NCBI GenBank assembly: GCA_030446685.1
Contig: JAUJMV010000001.1
Location: 262,206 to 326,205, forward strand
Direction of reading: 5' to 3'
DNA: 64,000 bases
DNA from: Thermomicrobiales bacterium
Lineage (GTDB): Bacteria; Chloroflexota; Chloroflexia; Thermomicrobiales; CADCWN01
Of the stretch, positions 37,133 through 46,483 are shown piece after piece; position 1 is the stretch's first letter, and each line of letters starts with the position of its first letter. The translations under genes and the position numbers were made by a program. The notes below the pieces were generated by a model that was not told where the DNA came from, searched no databases, and was given only the letters and a program-made list of their open reading frames with translations.

Positions 37133-39103
37133 CTAGACCCGCCGCACGACGTGCAGCAGGTATTCCTTGCGGTTGAGCGGATTGTGGTCCGACCGCGGTC
37201 GGGTCGGGATCGCGCCGCGGACCGGTCGGTAGCAGGCGAAGGCGCTTTCCAGCACGCCCTCACCGCGAGACAGCTCCGGCAGCCGTTGCTGCAGCTCATG
37301 CACCCGCGCCGCCGGGATCTCACCCTCCAGCAGGTACGCCGAACCCCGCCCTTCCTGCCTTTGCGGGACGGCGCCCAGCCGCGCCAGCGCGGGAGCTGTT
37401 GCCCCGAACGTGTCCGCGGGAATCTCGAGGTGGAAGCGGTGGATCGGCTCGCACACCACGGTGCCGGCCTGCTTCAGCGCGCTCATCAGCACGAGCGGCG
37501 TCAGCTTGCGGAAGTCGCCGGCGGTGCTCGCCGGCGACACATAGCCGGAATGCGTCATGGTGACCCTGCAGTCGATCACCTGCCACCCGTACAGGCCCTG
37601 GCGCAGCGTCTCCCGCACCGTATCCTCGATTGCCCCGCGGAATTCCTCGACGGACTTGTAGACATAGAGCGGCATCGACCGGACATCGACCTCCAGCCGG
37701 AATGCCACGCCGCCGTCGATCGCCGCCGGCTCGACGCGCAGCCCGACGGTCGCCAGGAACGGGTTGGGCGCCTCGCCGAGCGTCTCGACGGCGGCCCCGA
37801 CGCCGACCGGCCGCTCGATGCAGATCGTCGTTGTCTCGCGGAAGGTGACATCGATGTCGAAGTCGTCCGCCAGTGTCGCCCCGATGACCTCTTTCTGCAC
37901 CTCGCCGTAGAGCGAGACGGCGATCTCCTGCCCCCGATCGTCCTGCCGCAGGTTGATCAGCGGGTCCTGCTCGGCGAGCTGGGCGAGCGCGACGTGCAGC
38001 GCCCCTCTGTCCTCGGGGCGCCGGGGCACGACGATCGTCTCCAGGGTCGGCGGGGCGAAGTGGTGGCGCGCCGCGGTCGCGCTCGACCGGCCGATCGCGT
38101 CGCCGATCCGGATGGCGTCGAGCCCCCAGAGCTTGCCGATCTGCCCCGCGGCGACCGCCGCACCCCGGGCGGCCGAGCCGCGGTCGAAGACGCCGATTGC
38201 GGTGACCTTCCCCTCGTTGTCCCGGCCGAACGCCAGCCGATCGCGCGCCCGCACCGTCCCGGAGAACATGCGGACGTAGGCGATCTTCTCCCCGCCCGGA
38301 CCCCGCTCGACCTTGAACACGGCGCCAGCAACCGGGCCATCGACATCGCCGCCGGCCGCCGGCAGCAACTCCGCGATGCCGGCGATCAGCGCGTCCACCC
38401 CTGCGCCGGTGATCGCCGAGCCGAAGAAGACCGGATGCACCAGCGCCCGCCCCGTCTGCACCGCCAGCGCGCGGCGGAGTCGGCCATACGAGACGACGGT
38501 CTCGTCGTTGACGTACGCGGCGAGCAGCGCATCGTCGTGGTCGGCGAGGAGATCGACCAGCCGGGCCGTAAACTGGGCATCGGCGGCGCCGTACGGCGCG
38601 TACCGCGCCCCGCGGGTGCCCAGCCCGCAGGCCGCGCCCAGCGGGATGATCGCCGGCGTCAGGCCCTCGGCGATGCCCCGCAGCACGCGCCCGGCGTGCG
38701 CGCCGCCGCGGTCGATTTTGTTGATGAAGATGAGGGTGGGGATGCGCAGCCGCTGTAGCGCCCGCATCAGCACGCGGGTCTGTGGCTGCACGCCCTCCAC
38801 GGCGGAGATGACCAGCACCGCGCCGTCGAGGACGCCCAGCACCCGCTCCACCTCGGCGATGAAGTCCGGGTGGCCGGGCGTGTCGATCAGGTTGACTGTG
38901 ACATCGGCGATGACGAAGGAGACGACGGCGGACTTGATCGTGATGCCGCGTTGCCGTTCCAGCGCCAGGGAATCGGTCTGGGTGTTGCCGTCATCGACGC
39001 TGCCGATCGCGTCGATGACACCGGCGGCGTAGAGCAGCCGCTCGGTCAGGCTCGTCTTACCGGCGTCGACATGCGCCAAAATCCCCAAGTTCAACGTGCG
39101 CAT
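37133..39103 (-). CDS. Ribosomal protection GTPase, Tet(M)/OtrA type
   Basis: 656 residues, the usual length of this family and shorter than EF-G. G-domain motifs: LGILAHVDAGKTSLTERLL (G1), RGITIKSAV (G2), NLIDTPGHPDFIAEVER (G3) and LIFINKIDRGG (G4). The phrase GVLDGAVLVISAVEGVQPQT followed by RALQRLRIPTLIFINKIDRG is characteristic of tetracycline-resistance ribosomal protection proteins of the OtrA/Tet branch, which displace tetracycline from the 30S subunit. Domains II-V follow, with a C-terminus ending NPLNRKEYLLHVVRRV as in domain IV/V tails. A leader ORF overlaps its start. Base composition matches its surroundings, so recent acquisition is not indicated. Confidence 0.9.
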   Translation of the reverse strand: MRTLNLGILAHVDAGKTSLTERLLYAAGVIDAIGSVDDGNTQTDSLALERQRGITIKSAVVSFVIADVTVNLIDTPGHPDFIAEVERVLGVLDGAVLVISAVEGVQPQTRVLMRALQRLRIPTLIFINKIDRGGAHAGRVLRGIAEGLTPAIIPLGAACGLGTRGARYAPYGAADAQFTARLVDLLADHDDALLAAYVNDETVVSYGRLRRALAVQTGRALVHPVFFGSAITGAGVDALIAGIAELLPAAGGDVDGPVAGAVFKVERGPGGEKIAYVRMFSGTVRARDRLAFGRDNEGKVTAIGVFDRGSAARGAAVAAGQIGKLWGLDAIRIGDAIGRSSATAARHHFAPPTLETIVVPRRPEDRGALHVALAQLAEQDPLINLRQDDRGQEIAVSLYGEVQKEVIGATLADDFDIDVTFRETTTICIERPVGVGAAVETLGEAPNPFLATVGLRVEPAAIDGGVAFRLEVDVRSMPLYVYKSVEEFRGAIEDTVRETLRQGLYGWQVIDCRVTMTHSGYVSPASTAGDFRKLTPLVLMSALKQAGTVVCEPIHRFHLEIPADTFGATAPALARLGAVPQRQEGRGSAYLLEGEIPAARVHELQQRLPELSRGEGVLESAFACYRPVRGAIPTRPRSDHNPLNRKEYLLHVVRRV

Positions 39104-39167
39104 TGAACGTCATGTCCTCCATGTAGGTAGCAACTCGCTGCTGGGTGGACATGAACGTTGCGCGCAT
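39057..39167 (-). CDS. Leader peptide overlapping the ribosomal protection gene
   Basis: 36 codons starting MRATFMSTQQRVATYMEDMT at 39167, with a strong AAGGAG 8 bases upstream; stop at 39057. It overlaps the first 47 bases of the GTPase gene in a different frame. The GTPase start itself has only a poor Shine-Dalgarno of its own (inside the leader, GGAGGACATGACG). The arrangement suggests that translation of the leader controls access to the GTPase start, as known for tet(M)-type and erm-type leaders. Function is inferred from position. Confidence 0.55.
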   Translation of the reverse strand: MRATFMSTQQRVATYMEDMTFNAHVELGDFGACRRR

Positions 39168-39996
39168 TTCCGTCTCCTTGGTCGATCGGCGGTCGTCGGG
39201 GGTGTCGTGGTCGCTCGACTGCTGGCGGGAGTGTAGCAGATGGCCGACCGGGCGGGCAACCGAGGAGTTGGGCGCCCCAGCCGGCGCCGGCGAGCGTCGA
39301 AGCTGCCGCGCGCGATCCCCGCTTGGATCGGCCGGATCGACCGCCGCCAGGCCGAGGGTCAACTCGACGGGCGGCCACCAGGCTGCGACGCCGCCCTGTC
39401 CAACGCACGCCGCCCCGTCGGACGCGCCTTCGGGCGCCTCGAGCCATGGCGCGGCAGCGCCACCCGCCGCCACCAACACGCCCCCATCCACCTCGCCGCC
39501 ATCGTCCCCACCCACCCCATCCGCATCTCGCAGTCATGCCCCAGTCGGCCAGGGGACATCGCGATCGGCCCGGACCCTCGCGATGCCGCCGTCCCCTACC
39601 CGCCTGCCCGCCTCTCCCCCTCCGCCCCCGCGGCACCGCCCGCCCCCGCCGCCGGGTCCGATCGGTATCCGGGCGCGCACGCCCCGCCCCCCGCGCGGGC
39701 GCGACCAGCCGCGAAACCTGCTTTTCGCGAAACGAACCACCTCCAACCGGCGTGATTGTGGCGTCCCATCAAGGAAAACGACCCCGGCGACGGGTCAGGA
39801 GGATGACCAAAATGACCCCCAAATAATCCCATTCCTCCCCCCTTTCGCGCCGCCCGCCCGGCGGCGGCGGCGCACACGGCGCCGCCGCGGTCCCGTCCGG
39901 TTGCGGCGCCAGGGCGCTTCCCTGTAGCATTGCCACGATACCGCCGGCCAATCCACGACGCCGCGGCCGGCGGGAGTGGGGAACGGGAGGCACTGC
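39168..39996. other. 829-bp intergenic region, no gene supported
   Basis: All long frames here are low-complexity Arg/Pro/Ala readings of GC-rich DNA on both strands without ribosome binding sites. It lies between divergently transcribed genes and must hold the promoters of the GTPase (minus) and gltX (plus). A short low-GC patch (CCAAAATGACCCCCAAATAA) occurs near 39805-39830. Confidence 0.5.
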
Positions 39997-41511
39997 ATGA
40001 CCGCAACGAACGACGGCGCGATCCGCACCCGCTTCGCGCCCAGCCCGACCGGCGACCTGCACGTCGGGACGGCGCACACCGCGCTCTTCAACTGGCTCTT
40101 CACCCGCCACCACCGCGGCACGGTCGTGCTGCGGATCGAGGACACCGACCGCAAGCGCCTCGTCGAGCGCTCGCTCGGCGGCATCCCCGAGGCCCTCGCC
40201 TGGCTGGGGATCGACTGGGACGAGGGGCCGGAGGTCGGCGGGCCGTACGGCCCGTACTTCCAGAGCGAGCGCAAGGAGATCTACCTGGAGTACGCCGAGC
40301 GGCTGATCGCCGGCGGCCACGCCTACTACTGCTTCTGCAGTCCGGAGCGGCTGGCGCGGGTCCGCGAGGAGCGCGCCAACCTGCCGACCAAGTACGACCG
40401 CCACTGCCGCGACCTGTCGCCCGCAGCGATCGCCGCCGCCCGCGCCGCGGGGATCACCCCCACGGTGCGCTTCAAGATGCCGCTGGAAGGGCAGGTCACC
40501 TTCACCGACGCCATCCGCGGCGAGATCACCTTCGACGTGCGCAACCTGGAGGACGCGATCCTGATCAAGTCGGACGGCTACGCCCTCTACCACTTCGCCA
40601 ACGTGATCGACGACAAGCTGATGGCGATCAGCCACATCCTGCGCGGCGAGGACTGGATCCCCAGCGCGCCGCTCCACCTGCTCCTCTACCGGGCGTTCGG
40701 CTGGGAGATGCCCCTGATCGCGCACACCCAGCTCCTCCTCGGCCCCGACCGCAAGAAGCTCTCGAAGCGGCACGGCGCGACGAGCATCCAGGAGTTCCGC
40801 GACAACGGCATCCTCCCGGAGGCGCTGGTCAACTACCTGGCGATCATCGGCTGGTCCTGGGACGACAAGACCGAGATCTTCTCCCGGGACGAGCTGATCG
40901 CCAAGTTCGACCTCGACCGGGTCAAGCCCTCCTCCGCCATCTTCGACCACCAGAAGCTGGAGTGGATGAACGGCCACTACATCAACCACCTCCTCACGCT
41001 CGACGGGTTGACCGCCCGCGCCCTCCCCTTCCTGGCGGGGGCCGGCCTCTTCCCGCGCGGCGCGCCGGCCCCCGGCACGCCGGAGTACGACTACCTGACG
41101 AGCGTGCTGGCGCTGGAGAAGGAGCGGATCAAGCGGCTGACCGAGATCCCCGAGGCGGTGGCCTACTTCTTCAGCGACGAGATCGCCTACACCCAGGACG
41201 TGCTCGTTTCCAAGAAGCAGAAGCTCACCCCCGAGATCGCCCTCGCCGCGCTGCCGCGGGCCCGCGAGACGCTCGCGGCCGGCGACGTGGCCGACGAGGC
41301 CGACACCGAAGCGCGCCTGACCGCGCTGGCCGGGGAACTCGGCCTCAAGCGCGGCCAGCTCTTCATGCTGATCCGCGCCGCCCTCACCGGCCGCACCGCC
41401 ACCCCCGGCCTCTTCGCGCTGATGCGCGTCCTCGGCCAGGAGCGCTGCCTCGCCCGCCTCGCCGCCGCCGAGTCCTGGCTGCGCGAGCACAGGCAGGCCG
41501 CGGCGGACTGA
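39997..41511 (+). CDS. gltX: Glutamyl-tRNA synthetase
   Basis: 504 residues. Start ATG 39997 (MTATNDGAIRTRFAPSPTGD) with GGGAGG 7 bases upstream. Class I synthetase signatures: FAPSPTGDLHVGTAHTALF (HIGH motif as HVGT), IEDTDRKRLVERSL, LLGPDRKKLSKRHGATSI (KMSKS as KLSKR) and the C-terminal anticodon-binding helices (LGLKRGQLFMLIRAALTG). DLHVGTAHTALFNWLF is the bacterial GluRS form. Charges tRNA-Glu (and possibly tRNA-Gln, if the organism uses the amidotransferase route). Single gene, no operon partner in the same direction. Confidence 0.95.
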   Translation: MTATNDGAIRTRFAPSPTGDLHVGTAHTALFNWLFTRHHRGTVVLRIEDTDRKRLVERSLGGIPEALAWLGIDWDEGPEVGGPYGPYFQSERKEIYLEYAERLIAGGHAYYCFCSPERLARVREERANLPTKYDRHCRDLSPAAIAAARAAGITPTVRFKMPLEGQVTFTDAIRGEITFDVRNLEDAILIKSDGYALYHFANVIDDKLMAISHILRGEDWIPSAPLHLLLYRAFGWEMPLIAHTQLLLGPDRKKLSKRHGATSIQEFRDNGILPEALVNYLAIIGWSWDDKTEIFSRDELIAKFDLDRVKPSSAIFDHQKLEWMNGHYINHLLTLDGLTARALPFLAGAGLFPRGAPAPGTPEYDYLTSVLALEKERIKRLTEIPEAVAYFFSDEIAYTQDVLVSKKQKLTPEIALAALPRARETLAAGDVADEADTEARLTALAGELGLKRGQLFMLIRAALTGRTATPGLFALMRVLGQERCLARLAAAESWLREHRQAAAD

Positions 41512-41618
41512 CGGGGCGGGCGAGGCGGGCAGCAAGCCCGCTCTATGCCAGCGGGGCGGCCCCGATATCCCGGAGCCGCCCCGCTATGCACTACCCGCCT
41601 GCCCGCCTGCCCGCCTCG

Positions 41619-43058
41619 TCAGCGCATCGTCGAGGGCAGGATTCCCAACTCGGCGCGGTACTTGGCGACGGTGCGCCGCGCGATGCGGATGCCTTGCTGG
41701 AGCAGCCGGCTGCAAATCTCGCGGTCGGTCAGCGGGTGCCCCTTCGCGCGCTCCTTGACGATCATCTCCTTGATCACGTCCTTCACCGACAGCGACGGCG
41801 TGAAGAAGTCGCTGAAGGGGATCACGCGGCGCGACGGCAGCATCACGTACTTGTTGGCGGTGGCGCGGCTGACGGTCGACTCGTGGACGCCTACCTGCTG
41901 CGCGACGACCGCGCGGGTCAGCGGTCGGAGCTCGCGGACGCCGCCCCGCAGGAAATCCCCCTGCAAATCGACCAGGCAGAGCGCGATCTTGCGCAGCGTC
42001 TCGCGCCGCTGGTGGATGTTGGCGATGAAGAGCTTGGCGCGCGAGCTGTACTCGCGGACGTGCTTCTTATCGGCGTCGCTGACGCCCGCGGTGATGGTTT
42101 CGGCCGGCGCCTTCTGGCCCAGCGTGCTGGCGAGCGTCTCGTACATCGGGTTGATCCGCAGGAAGAAGTGCCGCGCCTCGACGACCTCGACGACGAAGTC
42201 GCCGTCGCGCAGGTTGATGATCACGTCGGGCGCGACGTAGGGCGCGGTCGTCGGGCTCTTCCAGGAGCGCGCCTCCTGGCTCTGCAGCGGGAAGGGGCTG
42301 AGCTGGCCGCGGATGAAGTCGCGCGCCTCCTCGACCTCGTCGGTGCCGATCCCGAGCATGTTGGCGATGTAGCCGTACTTGTGCGCGCCCAGGTCGTCCA
42401 GGTGGTCCTCGATAATCCGCCGCACCGCCGGCGGGATTGCCGCGCCGTTGCGCTCCAGGTAGGTGAGCTGGAGCAAGAGGCACTCGCGCACGTCGCGCGC
42501 CGCCACCCCGACCGGGGCGATCTGCTGCACCAGCCCCAGGATCTCCTCGACCGTGTCGGGCGCGACCCTCAGGTCGGCGGCGACCGCCTCGACCGTGCCG
42601 CCGAGGTAGCCGCGCTCGTCGAGGCTCTCGATCAGCCACTCGGCGATCGGCACCTCGTCGTCTTCCAGGAGGGTGCGGACATCGGAGAGCATCTGCTCGT
42701 GCAGGCTCTGCTCGGAGGCGATCAGCGTCATCGGGTCGAATTCGTCGTCGGCGATGCCGTTGGCGGTCTGCTGCGTGAGCACCTCGGGGAAGTCCTCGTA
42801 GCTGGTCTCCTGGCGGTCGGCCTGCTGGCTGATCAGGCAGGTCGGGCAGAACTGCCCCTCGATCACCCCGCCGCAGACCGGGCAGGTCTCCTTGTCCTCC
42901 ATCTCGAGCGCGGGGTTGGAGAACATCTCCTCGCGGATGACCTCCTGCAACTCCTGGCGCGAGAGGCTGAGGATGTAATTCGCCTCGATCAGGCTGGGGG
43001 AGACCCAGGCGCGCATCTCCGCGGACATGTCCATTCCGGCTTCCATGTTCATGCTCAT
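41619..43058 (-). CDS. rpoN: Sigma-54 family factor with inserted zinc ribbon
   Basis: 479 residues. C-terminal RpoN box is clear: GIRIARRTVAKYRAELGILP; the preceding core-binding and HTH regions include VAARDVRECLLLQL, ETLRKIALCLVDLQGDFL and HESTVSRATANKYVMLPSR. Region I is atypical: SPSLIEANYILSLSRQELQE replaces the usual Gln-rich QQL segment, and right after EEMFSNPALE a four-Cys ribbon follows (CPVCG at about residue 58 and CPTC at 71). Sigma-54 needs AAA+ activators; none is encoded in this window. Its own -35/-10 type promoter is at 43275-43303, leaving a 217-base leader. Confidence 0.85.
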   Translation of the reverse strand: MSMNMEAGMDMSAEMRAWVSPSLIEANYILSLSRQELQEVIREEMFSNPALEMEDKETCPVCGGVIEGQFCPTCLISQQADRQETSYEDFPEVLTQQTANGIADDEFDPMTLIASEQSLHEQMLSDVRTLLEDDEVPIAEWLIESLDERGYLGGTVEAVAADLRVAPDTVEEILGLVQQIAPVGVAARDVRECLLLQLTYLERNGAAIPPAVRRIIEDHLDDLGAHKYGYIANMLGIGTDEVEEARDFIRGQLSPFPLQSQEARSWKSPTTAPYVAPDVIINLRDGDFVVEVVEARHFFLRINPMYETLASTLGQKAPAETITAGVSDADKKHVREYSSRAKLFIANIHQRRETLRKIALCLVDLQGDFLRGGVRELRPLTRAVVAQQVGVHESTVSRATANKYVMLPSRRVIPFSDFFTPSLSVKDVIKEMIVKERAKGHPLTDREICSRLLQQGIRIARRTVAKYRAELGILPSTMR

Positions 43059-43274
43059 GCGCTGCCCTCCTGTATGCTTGCGTCAATGCGCGTCGCTGAG
43101 TGTCGCGGACCCGGACGGCTCGCCGCCGGGTCGCCGTGAACGGTGCGGGGCGGCGCTGTCGGGCGCGTCCCAGGCGCGGGTTGATCCGCTGGTGAAGCGA
43201 GGTCTCCCTGGGCTACGAGGGGCGAGTGCGGCACGGCCCAGCGCGGGGCGCCGACGGTACTCCTGTCCACCCGC

Positions 43275-43303
43275 AGTATAGCGCGCTTTGAAATCGGTGG
43301 CAA
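43275..43303 (-). promoter_or_regulatory. Predicted promoter of the sigma-54 gene
   Basis: On the minus strand TTGCCA (43303-43298), 17-base spacer, TATACT (43280-43275): a near-consensus housekeeping promoter. The 217-base untranslated leader (43059-43274) shows no recognised riboswitch. The rest of the gap to 43425 is featureless. Confidence 0.65.
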
Positions 43304-43424
43304 GGAAATTGCTAGAAATGGCCCGCCGGACGATAACTTGCCCGCTGTCTGCTACCACTTCCATCTCTGGCGGGCCGGTGGTCGGCGCGCCCCGGCTGGT
43401 CCCCTGGGACCGCGCCGCCCCCCG

Positions 43425-44276
43425 TCACCCCGCCGCCGGCGGCAACTGCCGCAACCAGTCGGTGATGACGCGGATCAGCTCCTGCGGGCGGAGTTGGGGG
43501 ATGAGGTGGCCGACGCCGCCGATCTGCGCCAGCGTGCTGCCGGGGATGGTGCGCGCCAGGCGACTCGCGTCCGCGCGGGAGAGCACATCGCTCCGCGCGC
43601 CGCGGACGATCAGCGTCGGCGCGCGGATGCGCGCGATCAGGTCCCAGTAGTCCCGCCCCCGCCCCAGCCGCACCGCCGCGATCGCCGCGTCGAGATCGTA
43701 CCCCCAGCCGAGCATGCCGTCCGGCAACCGGCGCAGGTTGTGGCGCACGTAGGCGCGGGTGGCGGCGTTGGGGGCGAGGGCATCGCCGATCAGCGTGCGG
43801 ATCGCGTCGTCCTCGCTCGCGAAGGGGCCGTAGCCCGCCTCCATCTCCGCGACCAGCGCGGGGATCGACTCCGGCGCCCCGGCGGCCCCGATATCGATCA
43901 GCGCGAGCGCGCCGGGGCGGTCGGGGTGGAGGCCGGCGAAGGTGTAGGCGGTGCGGCCGCCCAGCGAGTGGCCGATCAGGACGGGGCGGTCGAGCCCCAG
44001 CGCGTCGCAGAAGCCGGCGAGGTCGGCCGCGAAGTCCTCCGGCGCGTAGCCGCCCGGCGGCCGGTCGCTGCCCCCGTGGCCGCGCTGGTCGGGCGCCAGC
44101 ACCGGCCCGAACGGGCGGAGCGCGGGGGCGATGGTGTCCCACTCGTGCGCCTGGTCGCGCAGGCCGTGCAGCAGGACGATCGGCCTGCCCGGCCCGCCAC
44201 CCCAGTCGAGATAGTGCAGCGTCAGCCCGTTCGCCTCCACGAAACCGTCCCGTGGCGTCGCCGCGGCGCGCTCCAC
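43425..44276 (-). CDS. Alpha/beta hydrolase
   Basis: About 283 residues from GTG 44276, chosen because GGAGGAGG lies 7 bases upstream; an earlier in-frame GTG at 44324 lacks a site. Core: IVLLHGLRDQAHEWD (oxyanion HG), VLAPDQRGHGGSDRP, PVLIGHSLGGRTAYTFAGLH (nucleophile Ser in GHSLG), APTLIVRGARSDVLSR (acid Asp) and IGGVGHLIPQLRP (catalytic His). Close to the haloperoxidase/esterase branch. No signal peptide, so cytoplasmic; substrate unknown. Ends in a G/C-rich gap before the sigma-54 promoter. Confidence 0.85.
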   Translation of the reverse strand: MERAAATPRDGFVEANGLTLHYLDWGGGPGRPIVLLHGLRDQAHEWDTIAPALRPFGPVLAPDQRGHGGSDRPPGGYAPEDFAADLAGFCDALGLDRPVLIGHSLGGRTAYTFAGLHPDRPGALALIDIGAAGAPESIPALVAEMEAGYGPFASEDDAIRTLIGDALAPNAATRAYVRHNLRRLPDGMLGWGYDLDAAIAAVRLGRGRDYWDLIARIRAPTLIVRGARSDVLSRADASRLARTIPGSTLAQIGGVGHLIPQLRPQELIRVITDWLRQLPPAAG

Positions 44277-44468
44277 CGGTCCGCCTCCTCCCTCCCGCCT
44301 CGCGCGCGGCGCGTGCCGGCGCACGGAGGATGATACTCGCGCCGCGCCGTGCGGGGCGAGTGGGGGCGTGCTGCGGTCGGTTCTGGTGCGAACGGAGGTG
44401 GGACCGCCGGGGAGCCGCGCCGTCTTTCCCGGACGGCGCGGCCTGACGAACTGGAGCCGGGAACGGCG

Positions 44469-45326
44469 CTACGGCAGGACCGCGATCTCCTCGACCACGG
44501 TCGCGCCGCCGGAGGTGCGGTCGAGCTGCAGGCGCACCGCCATGCCCTGCCGGAGATCGGCCAGCGAGCCGTGCCGCCCATCCGGCAGCACCACCCGCGC
44601 GTCGCCGGCGACCGCGTAGGTCTCCGACTGGCCCGTGGCGTCGAGCCGCACCTGGAGCCGGCCCTCGCTCGCCCAGACCGCGCGCACGGCGCCGCTGATG
44701 ACGACCGGCGCCGCCCGCTGGCGCGGCGTGCCGGTCGCGGTCGGCGGGGCGCCGACCGCCGCCGAGCCGGCCTGCGCGAACGCGATCGGCTGCAACGTCG
44801 GCTGCGCCTGCCGGTGCAGGCTCGTGGTCGTCGGCGTGCCGCGCGCGGAATCGCCCATGCCGGCGATCGCGGCCTGGGTCGGCGGCGCGATCAGCAGGGT
44901 CGCGGCGAGCGATCGGCTGAAGGCGTCGTCGGACTTCCGGCTCGGCTCCGGTGTCTCGACCCCCGGCGCCACCGCCCCGAGCGCGCCGAATCCGCCGACC
45001 AGCATGATCGCCAGCGTGGCGACCGCGACGCTGGTCACCCCTTGCCGGCGGACGGCGGCGCGGCGGCGGTCGCGCGGCGCCGCGGCCGCGAGGGCGGGGA
45101 GTTGGCACAGGATCGCGCCGCGCGCCTCGTTCGACAGCGTGATCGCCGGCAACTGGCGCAGGGCGCGGTCGCCCGCGCGATAGGCGGCCAGCCGCGCCCG
45201 GCACGCCGGGCAACCCAGCAGATGGGTGCTCAGCCGGACCGACTCCGCTTCGGTCAGGTCGGGGTCGTTGTAGCGCGCCAGCAGCGGCGCGACGGAACGG
45301 CACGAGCCGCCGGCAGGATGGGGCAT
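44469..45326 (-). CDS. Membrane anti-sigma factor with zinc-finger (zf-HC2) domain
   Basis: About 285 residues from ATG 45326 (MPHPAGGSCRSVAPLLARYN). The start is 4 bases after the sigma gene stop, with AGGAGG inside the sigma gene tail. LSTHLLGCPACRARLAAYRA holds the H-x3-C-x2-C zinc motif of ZAS anti-sigma domains. One membrane helix (VTSVAVATLAIMLVGGFGAL, about residues 95-115) separates a cytoplasmic sigma-binding part from an extracytoplasmic beta-rich C-terminus (VISGAVRAVWASEGRLQVRL; VVLPDGRHGSLADLRQGMAV), which looks like a DUF5666/DUF5667-like domain. Holds the ECF sigma factor at the membrane until a signal arrives (family knowledge). The signal is unknown; a site-2 protease gene lies 1.1 kb away. 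Confidence 0.8.
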   Translation of the reverse strand: MPHPAGGSCRSVAPLLARYNDPDLTEAESVRLSTHLLGCPACRARLAAYRAGDRALRQLPAITLSNEARGAILCQLPALAAAAPRDRRRAAVRRQGVTSVAVATLAIMLVGGFGALGAVAPGVETPEPSRKSDDAFSRSLAATLLIAPPTQAAIAGMGDSARGTPTTTSLHRQAQPTLQPIAFAQAGSAAVGAPPTATGTPRQRAAPVVISGAVRAVWASEGRLQVRLDATGQSETYAVAGDARVVLPDGRHGSLADLRQGMAVRLQLDRTSGGATVVEEIAVLP

Positions 45327-45330
45327 GGGC

Positions 45331-45915
45331 CTAGACTTCCTCCTGGCCATAGGCGATGCGGAACGCCTCCCGCGCGCGGAAGAGCCGCGTCTTGACCGCG
45401 CCGGGGGAAATGCCGATGATCTCGGCGATCTCGTTGCAGGAGAGCCCCTCGTGGCTGTGCAGCAGCAGGGGGGCGGCGTACTTCGGCGGCAGCTTGGCGA
45501 GGGCGCGGTGGACCGCCTCCGCCTCGACGATCGCCCCGTCGACGCTGCTCGTCTCGATGCCGTCGTTGAGCAGGGGCAGCCAGCGGATCAGCTTGCGCCG
45601 GCGCAGGGCGCTGAACGCGGTGTTCCCGGCGATCCGGTAGAGCCAGGGGGCCAGGCGCAGGTCGTCGTCCATGCGCGGCAGCGCCTTGTAGGCCTTGAGG
45701 AAGCTGTCCTGCGCGAGGTCGTGCGCCAGCTCGCGGTCGTGGACGAGGCCGTACAGGTAGTTGACGATCCGGTGGTGATAGCGCTCGAAAATCTCGGTAA
45801 AGGCCGCGGCATCGCCGCGCCGCGCCCGCGCCACCAGTAATTGATCGACCGTCTGCGCGGACGCCGCCGCGGCCGGCTGCGGCGTCCCGATTGCCTGCTC
45901 CATCAGTGTTTGCAT
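45331..45915 (-). CDS. ECF-family RNA polymerase sigma factor
   Basis: 194 residues from ATG 45915 (MQTLMEQAIGTPQPAAAASA). Region 2: AFTEIFERYHHRIVNYLYGL, LAHDLAQDSFLKAYKALPRM, APWLYRIAGNTAFSALRRRK (DNA -10 recognition). Region 4: ALAKLPPKYAAPLLLHSHEG and LSCNEIAEIIGISPGAVKTR (HTH for the -35 element). The normal ECF two-domain layout without extra parts. Transcribed with the anti-sigma gene (4-base gap). Only a weak ribosome binding site precedes the chosen ATG. Confidence 0.9.
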   Translation of the reverse strand: MQTLMEQAIGTPQPAAAASAQTVDQLLVARARRGDAAAFTEIFERYHHRIVNYLYGLVHDRELAHDLAQDSFLKAYKALPRMDDDLRLAPWLYRIAGNTAFSALRRRKLIRWLPLLNDGIETSSVDGAIVEAEAVHRALAKLPPKYAAPLLLHSHEGLSCNEIAEIIGISPGAVKTRLFRAREAFRIAYGQEEV

Positions 45916-46483
45916 TGTCTGGCGCCCCCATCGCGCATCACCATCGGATTCCACATCACCACAACGCACGGCCCCGGAAGATGGTTCCCCGCCGGATCGC
46001 ACGGCTGTCGGCGCGACCCGCGCGCCGGCCGCCCCGCGCGCCGCCGGGCGCGACTGCCTCGCCCGGCCCGCCCGCTTCCCGGCCGGCGTTCAGGCCCTGC
46101 CGCGCGGCGGCCTCTACATAGAGATACGTCGCGGACCGGCCTTTGGTGCGATCCCTCCGCCCATCCGTCCCGCCCGGCCCCCGCGCGCGCCCTGTCACCT
46201 CCGGGCGCCCCCTTGGATTGCCCGCGCCCCAGCCTGGTTATTGACCGCGACCCGGCGCTGTTCTACTATATGTTCGTACGTCGCCGCCGGCATGGCATAA
46301 TTCTCGCGTATTGCTCACGATGCGCCGACGAGCCGGGATCGCCGCGCACCCTCTTGCCCCCGCGCGACGGCGTTCTCTGACCCGCCGCACCAGCCGGGGC
46401 CTCCAAGCGTTGTTGCAGTGCGCGCGGCGCCGGATCGGGAATGGCCCCCCTGAGCGCCCGACGGGCCGAACCATCGTTCGCGG
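45916..46483. other. 568-bp divergent intergenic region
   Basis: Separates the minus-strand sigma/anti-sigma pair from the plus-strand site-2 protease. No gene is supported. The central part (46235-46330) is AT-richer (TGTTCTACTATATGTTCGTA) and is the likely promoter zone; a TACTAT/TATATG -10 like patch occurs near 46265. Confidence 0.4.

Noticed and set aside
37133-39103. Elongation factor G instead of ribosomal protection protein
   Set aside because: Length (656) and G-domain phrases match the OtrA/Tet branch, and there is a leader ORF; EF-G is near 700 residues and usually next to tuf/rpsG.
39183-39996. Several 170-260 codon frames upstream of gltX
   Set aside because: Arg/Pro-rich readings on both strands with no ribosome binding sites or recognisable domains.
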